From CAZMYM01 sp964620325 (GTDB lineage Bacteria > Bipolaricaulota > Bipolaricaulia > UBA7950 > UBA9294): a DNA stretch of 64,000 bases. The stretch lies in NCBI GenBank assembly GCA_964620325.1, contig CAZUIM010000007.1, forward strand, positions 1 through 64,000. Reading direction: 5' to 3'. Under the pieces are notes generated by a model. It was not told the DNA's origin, did no database searches, and was given only the letters and a program-made list of their open reading frames with translations. The position numbers and the translations under genes are program-made. Of this stretch, positions 52,159 through 60,457 are shown one piece after another. Numbering within the stretch: the stretch's first letter is position 1; each line of letters begins with the position of its first letter.

Positions 52159-53059
52159 AGGCGATAAAGCCTCCTCCGCTGTCCAGGTGGTGCGGATAGA
52201 CACGGACGCAGTCCGCGATGGACGCCGGGAACGACTCCCCTTCCCACGCGGGAAGCCCCGCGGCGACGGAGAACGGGAGACGGATCGGGACGATCCGCGC
52301 GTCGCGCTCCCGAAGCAGCTGCGCGACGACGGCCTCATTCTCTTCCGGGGCGAACGTGCAGGTCGAGTAGACGAGGCGACCACCGGCCTGCAGGAGGTCG
52401 TACGCACGGAGGATCAGCCGCTTCTGCACGGCGGCGAGACGTCGAATCGTCGCCGGCCGTCCGCCGCCACGAAGCGACGGCTCTTTGCGGAGGGTTCCCT
52501 CCGCCGAGCATGGGGCGTCGACGAGGACACGGTCGAACTGGGCGCGGATTGGGAAGGACTCGCCCCGGAACTCGGTCACGGTCGCGTTCAGGATGCCGAG
52601 GCGGTTGATGTTCGCCAACAGAGCGTGTTGACGGCGGCCGGATGGTTCGTTGGCGACGAGGCAGCCGCGGTTCTCCATCCGGGCGGCCGCTTGTGTCGTC
52701 TTCCCTCCGGGAGCGGCGCAGAGGTCGAGGACGGTCTCGTCGGGGCGTGGATCGAGGAGGCGTATGGGCAGCGTTTGGGTCACCTCTTGGATGTAGAGAA
52801 GGCCGAGCCAGTGCTCGATGCGGCGCCCGATCGGCCGGTCGACGCGAAGGAGCGTCTCGTCCCACGGGTAGGGGTCGGACGCGACGCCGGCGCGGGCGAG
52901 TCGGCTGCGGAGGTCCGCAGAGGTCGTTCGTAGGGTGTTGACGCGGACCGATGTCGGGATCGGGCGCGAACAGGCGTCTTCGTATGCGCTCCAGTCGGGG
53001 ATGATCGATCGGTAGCGCGGGGTCAACTCGCTCGTTTGGGGGATCGCGCCGCAGGTCAT
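52136..53059 (-). CDS. NOL1/NOP2/Sun-family 5-methylcytosine RNA methyltransferase
   Basis: This 307-residue SAM-dependent enzyme has motif I DLCAAPGGKTTQAA (about 110-123), the motif IV catalytic-loop Cys in DAPCSAEGTLRKEP (about 180-193) and the motif VI nucleophile in STCTFAPEEN. Both Cys of m5C RNA methyltransferases are present. The target is 16S rRNA by analogy with RsmF, but RsmB or tRNA targets are possible. ATG 53059 has only a weak SD; the frame upstream has no homology. The partner PUA domain is encoded separately downstream. Confidence 0.85.
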   Translation of the reverse strand: MTCGAIPQTSELTPRYRSIIPDWSAYEDACSRPIPTSVRVNTLRTTSADLRSRLARAGVASDPYPWDETLLRVDRPIGRRIEHWLGLLYIQEVTQTLPIRLLDPRPDETVLDLCAAPGGKTTQAAARMENRGCLVANEPSGRRQHALLANINRLGILNATVTEFRGESFPIRAQFDRVLVDAPCSAEGTLRKEPSLRGGGRPATIRRLAAVQKRLILRAYDLLQAGGRLVYSTCTFAPEENEAVVAQLLRERDARIVPIRLPFSVAAGLPAWEGESFPASIADCVRVYPHHLDSGGGFIACVERPTS

Positions 53060-53186
53060 CGCGCCGCGACGCGAAGAGGCCGTCCGCTCCCCGGCATGCG
53101 GAACGCTCGGGCGGCGTGCGCGCGAGACTCCGGTCGATCTGAGCAGAGACGTCGTGCGGAACGGAGATCGGTCGTTGAGAATCGCC

Positions 53187-53675
53187 TCACTCTTCCCGCT
53201 TCCAGTACACACGGACCAGCTGATCGCCGTGCGCGTGCTTGATGTCGAGTGTCCCCTTGCAGGCACTCTCGATTGCCTTGCCGATCCGAAGGGCGAGGTG
53301 TGCGTTCGTCGTGGCGATTTCCGTGTCGCTCCCGTCCTCTTCGATCCACATGATGCGTTGGAGCGGCCGCTGCGACGCGGCCGAGGAGGCCTGGTTCTGC
53401 GCGATGTTGAGGATCTCGGTCCTGTGCTGATCGAGGTAGTCGCCGCTCAGGTAGAGAAGGCCGCCGGGGAGCAGATCGAGCTCCCGTCTGCAGGCGGGGC
53501 AGTAGCTCTCGTTCGTCTTCTCTTCGGGTGGATCCTCTTGGGGGGGTTGCCATCGACCATTTCGGTAGACGAGTCGACATCGAGGACATACGGTGGGTTC
53601 CGGGTACTTCCGCCCCTCGTGGTACGGATTCGCGCTGCCGCCTCCGATGCGTCCACGCTTCTCCCCTTCTGGCAT
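53187..53675 (-). CDS. BCAM0308-like zinc-ribbon protein
   Basis: This 162-residue protein is of the BCAM0308 type: KYPEPTVCPRCRLVYRNGRWQ (about 23-43) and then CPACRRELDLLPGGLLYLSGDYL form a split zinc ribbon with CxxC pairs, and KAIESACKGTLDIKHA near the C-terminus is a typical late motif. The function of the family is unknown; an RNA-binding role is suggested by its similarity to NMD3-type zinc proteins. GGGAGG lies eight bases before ATG 53675. It sits between acpP and the methyltransferase pair. Confidence 0.78.
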   Translation of the reverse strand: MPEGEKRGRIGGGSANPYHEGRKYPEPTVCPRCRLVYRNGRWQPPQEDPPEEKTNESYCPACRRELDLLPGGLLYLSGDYLDQHRTEILNIAQNQASSAASQRPLQRIMWIEEDGSDTEIATTNAHLALRIGKAIESACKGTLDIKHAHGDQLVRVYWKREE

Positions 53676-53779
53676 CCGCGTCACCTCCCGAAGCTCGTGA
53701 TTACGTGGAATCGAATTGAGAATCCAGATGAGACAGCTGTGGATGAAGTCCGAGACTTCCGACGAGCCGCCGCAAGCGG

Positions 53780-54028
53780 CTAACCTTCTTTCTCGGCGAG
53801 GAGTTTCTCGAGGAAGGCGATCGCTTCTCCGACAGTCGAGATCTTCTCCGCCTCTTCGTCGGGGATCTCGACCGCGAATTCGTCTTCAAACTCCATGATC
53901 AGCTCGACGGTGTCCAGAGAGTCCGCCCCGAGATCCTCGACGAAGGACGATTCGACCGTCACCTCGTCAGGGTCCACCATCAGCTGCTCACAGATGATCG
54001 TCTTCACCTTCTCCGAGATGTCACTCAT
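53780..54028 (-). CDS. acpP: Acyl carrier protein
   Basis: This 82-residue ACP carries the growing fatty acyl chain on a phosphopantetheine arm. The attachment serine is in DLGADSLDTVELIMEFEDEF (Ser about 38), with the standard four-helix acidic composition. GGGAGG lies nine bases before ATG 54028. It is the last gene of the fab operon. No fabF gene follows, which is unusual because fabF often sits directly downstream. Confidence 0.97.
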   Translation of the reverse strand: MSDISEKVKTIICEQLMVDPDEVTVESSFVEDLGADSLDTVELIMEFEDEFAVEIPDEEAEKISTVGEAIAFLEKLLAEKEG

Positions 54029-54057
54029 ACCGACAAACCTCCCTCTTTTTGCGCTCT

Positions 54058-54789
54058 TTAGGGGTGTAGCCCCCCGTTCACCCCGATCACCTGCCCAGTT
54101 ATATAGGAAGCCTCTGGGGAAAGCAAGAAGCAAACGAGAGCCGCTACCTCGTCTGGATTTCCGGGTCTTCCGAGAGGGATTCGGTCCAAATAGGCGGAAC
54201 GCACCTCCTCGGGGAGCTCCGAGGTCATCTCGGTCTCGATGAAGCCGGGTGAGACGACGTTCACCCGCACGTCTCGGCTCGCGGCCTCCTTGGCGACGCT
54301 CCGGCACAGGGCCGAGATCCCGGCCTTCGACGCTGCGTAATTCGCCTGGCCGATGTTTCCCGTCTCTCCGACCACCGACGAGACCGCCACGATCGATCCG
54401 AACGGGCTTTTCATCAGGGGCCGGAGTGAGGCTCGGATGCAGTGAAATGTCCCCGTCAGATTGACGCGGAGAACGTCGTCCCACTCCTCGTCGGTCATCC
54501 GCAGGACGAGCCGATCGCGGGCGATTCCCGCGTTGCAGACGAGATGATCGATCCCTCCGAATGCCTCGTTGACCGCCCGGATCGCGCGGTCGACTTCGTC
54601 GCGCGATGAGACGTCGACGCGGAAGAAGCTGGCGCCGCCGAGGGCGGCTTCGAACTCGCCGCCGGCTGTTTCGTTTCGCCCGAAACCGATCACCGTGGCG
54701 CCGTCCGTGTGCAGGCGCTCGCAGATCGACCGTCCGATTCCGCGCGTCGCCCCGGTTACGATGCATACGCGATTCTCAAACAGACCCAT
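54058..54789 (-). CDS. fabG: 3-oxoacyl-[ACP] reductase
   Basis: FabG reduces 3-oxoacyl-ACP with NADPH. The 243-residue SDR has TGATRGIGRSI (about 12-22), CNAG near 85, the catalytic Ser in VAVSSVVGETGN and YAASKAG (YxxxK), and ends with SYITGQVIGVNGGLHP. Its position in the fab operon makes it the genuine fatty-acid enzyme, unlike the two other SDRs in the window. It overlaps fabD by 14 bases. Confidence 0.94.
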   Translation of the reverse strand: MGLFENRVCIVTGATRGIGRSICERLHTDGATVIGFGRNETAGGEFEAALGGASFFRVDVSSRDEVDRAIRAVNEAFGGIDHLVCNAGIARDRLVLRMTDEEWDDVLRVNLTGTFHCIRASLRPLMKSPFGSIVAVSSVVGETGNIGQANYAASKAGISALCRSVAKEAASRDVRVNVVSPGFIETEMTSELPEEVRSAYLDRIPLGRPGNPDEVAALVCFLLSPEASYITGQVIGVNGGLHP

Positions 54790-55657
54790 CGGATGCCTCC
54801 TCGTATGCGAGAAACTCGATTCGATCGGTGATTCGCTTCCCGAGACCGACGAGTGTCGATCCCGAACCAACCTCGATCGCGTGGGTGATCCCGGAGTCGG
54901 CGAGCCGCTCCACGACATCGACCCAGTGGACGCACGCCGCCATCTGCCGACGCATCAGTTCCCGGATCCGTTCGGGGTCGTCTTCTGATTGTCCCGAGAC
55001 GCTGCTCACGAGCGCGATCGATGGCGGCCGGAAGTCGAGTCGATCGATCAGCGTGGCGAGAGCGTCGCGCGCCGGTTCCATGAACGGAGAGTGGAATGCC
55101 CCGGAGACTTGCAGGCGGATCCCGCGTCCTCCCGCCTCCTCCGCCGCGTCGATGACTCGAGCGACCGCCTCCTCGGTGCCGGAGACAACGATCTGCTGAC
55201 GTCCGTTGTGGTTGGCCACGACGACGTTCGGTCCGGCTTCGGCGCAGAGGCGAGTGACCGTCTTCAGATTGAGTTTGACGATCGCCGCCATCGCGCCGGA
55301 GACGGTCGACATCAGCCGACCGCGCTCCATCACGAGACGGAGCACGTCCGTCCGATCGAGAACGCCGGCGCTCGCGAGGGCCGCGAATTCACCGAGGCTG
55401 TGTCCGGCAACGGCGACGGGAATCACTCCCGCGGTGCGCAGTGCCCGTTCTCGTGCGAGGCTGTCGATCAAGATCGTCGGCTGGGCCGCGCGGGTCGCCG
55501 CGAGACGATGCGCGTCGCCGTCGAGGATCCACTTCCGAATGGCGAGACCGCCTTCCGCGGCGATGCGGTAGTGCTCGTCGGCCTCCTCCGACGGTGGCGG
55601 GAGGGTCTCCGGGAGCCTCCCTTGCCCGGGAAAGAGGAACGCGATGCGCCGGCCCAT
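54776..55657 (-). CDS. fabD: Malonyl-CoA:ACP transacylase
   Basis: FabD loads malonyl groups onto ACP. The 293-residue protein has FLFPGQG (7-13), the nucleophile in VAGHSLGEFAALASAG (Ser about 88), Arg in LVMERGRLM, His in GAFHSPFM and Gln in MRRQM. The usual GQGSQ loop is altered to GQGRLPET, so the residue normally Gln in the oxyanion loop is replaced; the rest of the active site is intact. It lies four bases downstream of fabH. Confidence 0.93.
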   Translation of the reverse strand: MGRRIAFLFPGQGRLPETLPPPSEEADEHYRIAAEGGLAIRKWILDGDAHRLAATRAAQPTILIDSLARERALRTAGVIPVAVAGHSLGEFAALASAGVLDRTDVLRLVMERGRLMSTVSGAMAAIVKLNLKTVTRLCAEAGPNVVVANHNGRQQIVVSGTEEAVARVIDAAEEAGGRGIRLQVSGAFHSPFMEPARDALATLIDRLDFRPPSIALVSSVSGQSEDDPERIRELMRRQMAACVHWVDVVERLADSGITHAIEVGSGSTLVGLGKRITDRIEFLAYEEASDGSV

Positions 55658-55661
55658 CGTC

Positions 55662-56639
55662 CTAGATCCGGATCACGACGGCGCCGTACGTGACTCCGGC
55701 TCCGAACGCGGTCATCACGACGACATGATCGGGCCGGACCCGCCCATCTCGACTCGCTTCGTCGTAGGCGATCGGGATCGACGCTGTCGACGTGTTGGCG
55801 ACGCGATCGAGGTTGACGAGAACGCGGTCTTCCGGAACGCCGAGCCGAGTGATCAACGAGTCGATGATTCGTGCGTTCGCCTGGTGTGGGATGATCCAAT
55901 CGACGTCTTTGAGAGAAAGATCGGCACGAGCGAGGGCGGTTCGTGTGGCCTCCTCCATCATCGGAGCCGCGTGACGAAAGACGCCCGAGCCTTCCATCTT
56001 CAGGTAGTGGTCGCCGGAGGCGACGCTCTCGGCCGTCGCCGGCGATCGGGTCCCGCCTCCCGGCATGTGGAGGAGAAACGCCTTCTTCGGATCGGCGAAC
56101 AGAGCCGATCCGAGAATCCCGCGTTCGGAGTCATCGATTTCGAGGACCGCGGCCCCTGCGCCATCTCCGAACAGGACGCAGGTTCGCCGATCGGTCCAGT
56201 CGGTAACCCGCGAGAGCGCCTCGGTACCGATGAGGAGGATCCGCCGGAACGTGCCGCTTCGAAGGAGACCGTCGGCGACGACGAGGCCGTAGATGAAGCC
56301 GGAGCAGCCGGCCTTCAGATCGAAGAACGGAGCCGTTCCGAGACGGAGCCCCTCGGCGATGAACGGCGCCGAGCCGGGACAGACCATGTCGGAAAAATTC
56401 GTTGCCACAAGAAGGAAATCGATCTCGCGAGAAGCGATCCCGGCATCCTCGACCGCCTTCCGCCCGGCGAGGACGCCCATGGCGGATGGGAGTTCGTCAT
56501 CCCGCAGGAGATGCCTCGTGTGGATTCCCGTTCGCTTGACGATCCACTCGTCGGAGGTGGCGACTCGCTTCGCCAGGTCGTCGTTTGTCACGCAAGTCTC
56601 GGGGACGTGGCTTCCGCTTCCGACAATCCTAGTCGCCAT
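55662..56639 (-). CDS. fabH: Beta-ketoacyl-ACP synthase III
   Basis: FabH condenses acetyl-CoA (or another acyl-CoA) with malonyl-ACP to start fatty-acid synthesis. It has 325 residues with the Cys-His-Asn triad: DLKAGCSGFIYGL (Cys about 113), WIIPHQANARI (His) and NLDRVANTSTASIPIAYDEA (Asn). It overlaps plsX by 11 bases, as in many fab operons. Confidence 0.96.
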   Translation of the reverse strand: MATRIVGSGSHVPETCVTNDDLAKRVATSDEWIVKRTGIHTRHLLRDDELPSAMGVLAGRKAVEDAGIASREIDFLLVATNFSDMVCPGSAPFIAEGLRLGTAPFFDLKAGCSGFIYGLVVADGLLRSGTFRRILLIGTEALSRVTDWTDRRTCVLFGDGAGAAVLEIDDSERGILGSALFADPKKAFLLHMPGGGTRSPATAESVASGDHYLKMEGSGVFRHAAPMMEEATRTALARADLSLKDVDWIIPHQANARIIDSLITRLGVPEDRVLVNLDRVANTSTASIPIAYDEASRDGRVRPDHVVVMTAFGAGVTYGAVVIRI

Positions 56640-57642
56640 CGGCTCCCCACCCGGAGATTCCGCGAGAGAATCGGCGGACGAGATCTGCGCGGACCTGTTC
56701 GCGCGCGACCTCGAGGGCGCTTTCGATCGCTTCGGCGTCCGATCGTCCGTGAGCGATGACGACGACGCCGTCGACGCCGAGCAACGGAGCTCCGCCCCGA
56801 CGCTGATAGGACATCGTTCCTTTCACCCGCGCGATCGAGCCGCTCATCAGAAGGGCCCCGAGCATCGCGATGACGCGGCCTCGGATCGTCCGTTTGAGGA
56901 GTTGCGCGACCGCCGCGACGCCGCCTTCGACCGACTTGAGGAAGACGTTGCCGACGAACCCGTCGCAGACGACGATGTCGACCGGGCGGTCGACCAGGAC
57001 GCGGTGCGCCTCGACGTTCCCCGAGAAGGGGAGGGGGCTCGATGCGAGAAGCGAGAAGGCGCTGCCGATCAGCCGGTTCCCCTTTCCTTCCTCGTCGCCG
57101 ATGTTCAACAGGCCGGTCGACGGTTCGCGGATTCCGGCGACGGCTTGCGCGTACGTGGCGCCCATCAATGCGAAGTGCAGTAGCTGGTCGGGGGTCGAAT
57201 CGCTGTTTGCCCCGACGTCGATGACGTAGAGGTCGTTACCGGTCACGGTGGGAAGCGCGGCCAGGATCCCCGGACGCGGGATCCCCGGCGTTCGCCCGAG
57301 AATGAGGACCGATCCGGCGACGAGGGCTCCCGTGTTTCCGGGGGAGACGACCGCGTCGACGGCACCGTCGCGAAGCGCGTGAAGCCCGAGCACGAGCGAG
57401 GAGTCTCTCTTCTGTCGAACGGCACGGACCGGCGCGTCATCCATCCCGATGACTTGTGAGCTGGGAAGGATGGTGAAGCGACCGCCGGACGTCTCGCCGT
57501 GTGCCGCGAGCGAGGCCTCGATGACTGCGGGATCGCCGGCGAAAACGATGTCTGTCTCGGTTCGGCGCCCCATCGAGACGCCGCCCTTGACCAGTTCCTG
57601 TGGGGGGTTGTCCCCCCCCATGACGTCCAGTAGGACTCGCAT
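56629..57642 (-). CDS. plsX: Acyl-ACP:phosphate acyltransferase PlsX
   Basis: PlsX makes acyl-phosphate from acyl-ACP for phospholipid synthesis. It has 337 residues with the hallmark VLLDVMGGDNPP at the N-terminus, VSPGNTGALVAGSV near 100, DVGANSDSTPDQLLHFALMG and CDGFVGNVFLKSVEG. ATG 57642 has GGAG nine bases upstream. It is the first protein gene of the fab operon, 32 bases after tRNA-Leu. No rpmF gene, its common neighbour, is present. Confidence 0.95.
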   Translation of the reverse strand: MRVLLDVMGGDNPPQELVKGGVSMGRRTETDIVFAGDPAVIEASLAAHGETSGGRFTILPSSQVIGMDDAPVRAVRQKRDSSLVLGLHALRDGAVDAVVSPGNTGALVAGSVLILGRTPGIPRPGILAALPTVTGNDLYVIDVGANSDSTPDQLLHFALMGATYAQAVAGIREPSTGLLNIGDEEGKGNRLIGSAFSLLASSPLPFSGNVEAHRVLVDRPVDIVVCDGFVGNVFLKSVEGGVAAVAQLLKRTIRGRVIAMLGALLMSGSIARVKGTMSYQRRGGAPLLGVDGVVVIAHGRSDAEAIESALEVAREQVRADLVRRFSRGISGWGADGD

Positions 57643-57674
57643 TGCGGATCACTCCGGCCCGAACCAAAGAGGAA

Positions 57675-57761
57675 TGCCGAGGGTGGGACTTGAACCCACA
57701 CGGACGTTTAGGGTCCACATGGCCCTCAACCATGCGCGTCTGCCAATTCCGCCACCTCGGC
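57675..57761 (-). tRNA. tRNA-Leu (GAG)
   Basis: This is an 87-base class II tRNA with a long variable arm. Acceptor GCCGAGG pairs with CCTCGGC, and the discriminator is A. The anticodon stem CATGG/CCATG encloses TTGAGGG, giving anticodon GAG (Leu, CUC/CUU). The T-arm has the TTCAAGT loop. CCA is not encoded. It lies directly upstream of plsX on the same strand. Confidence 0.96.
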
Positions 57762-57771
57762 AACGCATGTG

Positions 57772-57800
57772 ATGGTATCGGACGCATTTGGAGGTGTCAA
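57772..57800 (-). promoter_or_regulatory. Promoter of tRNA-Leu and probably the fab operon
   Basis: A perfect TTGACA (57795-57800 on the minus strand), 17-base spacer and TACCAT (57772-57777, four of six) end ten bases before the tRNA. Transcription would start just before base 57761. With only 32 bases from tRNA to plsX, the same promoter may feed plsX-fabH-fabD-fabG-acpP. Confidence 0.65.
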
Positions 57801-57844
57801 CGGCGTCGGGCATCTCTATCGCCGAGCCCAATAGGGCGCTGTAC

Positions 57845-57873
57845 TTGCCTTCTCCTGCGAATCGACCTATGAT
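57845..57873 (+). promoter_or_regulatory. Promoter of the secreted vWA gene
   Basis: TTGCCT (57845-57850) and TATGAT (57868-57873, five of six) are spaced 17 bases apart. Start would be near 57880, giving a 40-base leader with GGAGG (57909-57913) seven bases before ATG 57921. Confidence 0.55.
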
Positions 57874-57920
57874 GAACGGCTATCCAATAGCGGTGGAATC
57901 AAGGGGGCGGAGGTGACCGG

Positions 57921-59378
57921 ATGATAGGGAGGCGGCTTGTCCGGCGGGTGGGCGTCGGCCTGATTGCCGTTGTCCTCGTCGGCGCGTTCAGTTGCGCCGT
58001 CGTTGCAGAATCGAAGACGTACTCGGGTGTGACCTTCCCACACGGCGATCTTGCGTTCGCCGATCGGGTGGTCGATTACCTCGCAGCGAGTTGCGTTCGA
58101 AATGCCTATGATGACCCGGAAGAGGCACTCGGGCCACCGGACGCGTGCGGTGCCGATTGTCTCGGCTGCTACGGATGTGATGGATGCGACACGCATGCCG
58201 TCGCGTTGGGATTCCGGCTGAGTGCGATCGACGATCGCGGCTACCTCGTGATCGAATTCGTGGACAACGTGCTCTACGACGTGGACGGCGATGATCTCTT
58301 TCTCTACATCACCAACGGGAAGCCCGTCGAGGTCGAGATCAGCACCAACGGCTTCGTGTGGGTGGACGTCGGGGTCACCTCCGGATGTCCCGCGGCGATC
58401 GACATCGGTCCGTACGTCGACGATGAGGACGAATTCCGCTTCGTGCGGATGACTGACGTGCCAGCGGACGAGGACAGCTCCGAGTGTCCCGGCCCGAGCA
58501 TCGATGCGATCGGCGCCATGGGCTCCGGCGACGAGGGGTACCTCTTCGGCGAAGCCTCCGGCGGAATGGGGTTTCAACCGGTCGGCGAACTCGTGCTCGA
58601 CTTCCGTCGAGGGATCGAGGACACGTTCCTGATTCTGCTCGATACGACGGGCAGCATGGGCGATCAGATCGGCGGCCGGCAGAAGATGGACATTGCGAAG
58701 GAGGCCGTCATCCATGTTCTCGATCGGCTTCCGTCCGGATCCACGGTCGGCCTGCGGGCGTTCTCTCGATGTGGAACGAACAACGTCATCTCGCAGCTCG
58801 ACGAGCCTCTGGCCGTCTCCGATCTGAAGTCGGAGATCGGCGAGCTCTTCCCCAGAGGGCTGACCCCCTTGGCGTACACGCTGGAGCAGGCGAAGATCGA
58901 CGCCGAGAGTATCCCCGGATCGAAGACCGTCATCCTTGTCAGTGACGGGATGGAGACGTGCGGGGGGAACACGAGAGCGGCAGCGGAAGAGCTGGCCGGC
59001 GCTCGCTATCCTCTGTCCGCGTACGTGATCGGCTTCGACGTCGGTGGCGACCTTGCGGCGCGTGACCAGTTGATCCGCATCGCCGACATCCTCGGCGGGG
59101 TTTATCTGGACGCGCAGGACGCCGATCAACTGACGTTGGCGCTCAGCGTGGCGACGCCGCTCGCGTACACCGTGACCGACGAGGATGGAGATGAGGTCTA
59201 CGCGGGCCGCCTCGGCGACACGGGTCCGGGAGCGCTCTCCGTCGGCACGTACACCGTCGTCATCGACTCCATCCCGCCGATCGTCCTGGAAGACGTCGAC
59301 ATCACAGGGGACGGGACAACGCGGATCGTGATCGGAACATCCGGCGGAACGGTCACCGCCGAGGTCTTCGAAGACTGA
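57921..59378 (+). CDS. Secreted vWA-domain protein with Cys-rich N-terminal region
   Basis: This 485-residue protein begins with a signal peptide (about 1-29). An N-terminal domain of about 200 residues includes CGADCLGCYGCDGC (76-89) and DVDGDDLFLYI, resembling calcium-dependent sugar- or surface-binding folds, but I do not recognise the family. A vWA domain (about 233-405) has the MIDAS DTTGSMG (241-247) and SDGMETCGGN. A short beta-rich C-terminal domain follows. It has no membrane anchor, so it is probably secreted. It is the second large vWA protein of the window. Confidence 0.75.
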   Translation: MIGRRLVRRVGVGLIAVVLVGAFSCAVVAESKTYSGVTFPHGDLAFADRVVDYLAASCVRNAYDDPEEALGPPDACGADCLGCYGCDGCDTHAVALGFRLSAIDDRGYLVIEFVDNVLYDVDGDDLFLYITNGKPVEVEISTNGFVWVDVGVTSGCPAAIDIGPYVDDEDEFRFVRMTDVPADEDSSECPGPSIDAIGAMGSGDEGYLFGEASGGMGFQPVGELVLDFRRGIEDTFLILLDTTGSMGDQIGGRQKMDIAKEAVIHVLDRLPSGSTVGLRAFSRCGTNNVISQLDEPLAVSDLKSEIGELFPRGLTPLAYTLEQAKIDAESIPGSKTVILVSDGMETCGGNTRAAAEELAGARYPLSAYVIGFDVGGDLAARDQLIRIADILGGVYLDAQDADQLTLALSVATPLAYTVTDEDGDEVYAGRLGDTGPGALSVGTYTVVIDSIPPIVLEDVDITGDGTTRIVIGTSGGTVTAEVFED

Positions 59379-59402
59379 GAGAAGGAAGCGGAACCGGCAC
59401 CT

Positions 59403-60137
59403 CTAGAGGAAGGCTCCGCCGTGGACGTTGAGAATGGCGCCGGTCGTGTACGAAGCACCGTCTGTCGTGAGAAAGGCGACCGCCTTCGCAATCTCCTCCG
59501 CGGTTGCCAGTCGACCGAGTGGGATCGTCTGATCGACGTTCTCTGGAGGATACTCCCCACGCTCGACGAATCCGGGCGCGACGGCGTTGACTCGGATCCC
59601 GAAGCGGCCTTCTGTCGCAGCGAGTGTCTTGGTCAGTAGAACGATTCCGGTCTTGGCAATTGCGTACGGGAGCGTCTTCGGTTTCGCGCGCAGCACCTCG
59701 GCGTTCATCGAGGCGATGTTCACGATCTGTCCGCCTCCGCGGCGCCGCATCCGCGGGAGGATCTCTCGACAGCAGAGCACCGCGCTCGTCAGGTTGCTAC
59801 GGAGGATCGAGTCCCATTCGGCCGCCGACGTCTCCGAGAACGGCTTGAAATGGAAGTCGCCGACGTTGTTGACGAGGGTGTCGATCGGTCCGTCGCGTTC
59901 CGCCTCATCGATGAGACGTCTGACGTCTTCTTCGTCGGTGACGTCCGCCCGAACCGCCGTCACGTCAACGCCGTTCGAGCGAAATGCATCGACAACTGCG
60001 GAAGCGGTCGATTCATCCCGAGCATAGTTGAGGACGATGCCATAGCCTCGATCGGCCAGTTCCCACGCGATGGCGCGTCCGATCCCTCGGATGCTCCCTG
60101 TGATCAGCGCCCGTCCTGACCGCATCGAATCAGGCAC
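59403..60137 (-). CDS. Short-chain dehydrogenase/reductase
   Basis: This 244-residue SDR has TGSIRGIGRAIA (about 14-25), NNVG (variant of NNAG, near 90), the catalytic Ser in NIASMNAE and YAIAKTG (YxxxK). It ends with SYTTGAILNVHGGAFL, FabG-like. The substrate is unknown. It is preceded by a small hypothetical gene that overlaps it by eight bases. Confidence 0.8.
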   Translation of the reverse strand: MPDSMRSGRALITGSIRGIGRAIAWELADRGYGIVLNYARDESTASAVVDAFRSNGVDVTAVRADVTDEEDVRRLIDEAERDGPIDTLVNNVGDFHFKPFSETSAAEWDSILRSNLTSAVLCCREILPRMRRRGGGQIVNIASMNAEVLRAKPKTLPYAIAKTGIVLLTKTLAATEGRFGIRVNAVAPGFVERGEYPPENVDQTIPLGRLATAEEIAKAVAFLTTDGASYTTGAILNVHGGAFL

Positions 60138-60426
60138 GTTCGCCGTCGAGCTCGGCGATCACGGAGGCGAGATCGCTCCGGACGTCGAGGAGGCCGTCGC
60201 GGACGTGCGAAGGTGAGAGAGAGGCCAGGCGCAAGAGCGGATCGGAGTCGGAGATCTCGAGGTACTCGTCGATCTCACCGATCACGGCGGCCAGATGCCC
60301 GGCTCCGTCGTTCCGATCGGACGACTCGAACAGCGTGATGCAGTTCTGCAGCCGTTCGATCGCGCGACTGATCAGCGTTAGAAGATCGGTCTCTGCGCTT
60401 TCATCCTTCACTGATAGTACCCCCAT
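60130..60426 (-). CDS. Hypothetical small helical protein
   Basis: I do not recognise this 98-residue protein. It is acidic and mostly helical (ETDLLTLISRAIERLQNCITLFE, then a second helix pair ending in LDGERA). It lies 31 bases after the SigB/F-like sigma gene on the same strand and overlaps the SDR. It might be a small regulator, but there is no motif of an anti-sigma factor. Confidence 0.5.
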   Translation of the reverse strand: MGVLSVKDESAETDLLTLISRAIERLQNCITLFESSDRNDGAGHLAAVIGEIDEYLEISDSDPLLRLASLSPSHVRDGLLDVRSDLASVIAELDGERA

Positions 60427-60457
60427 ACAGAGCGATTATGCCTCACGCGCCCTGAAG

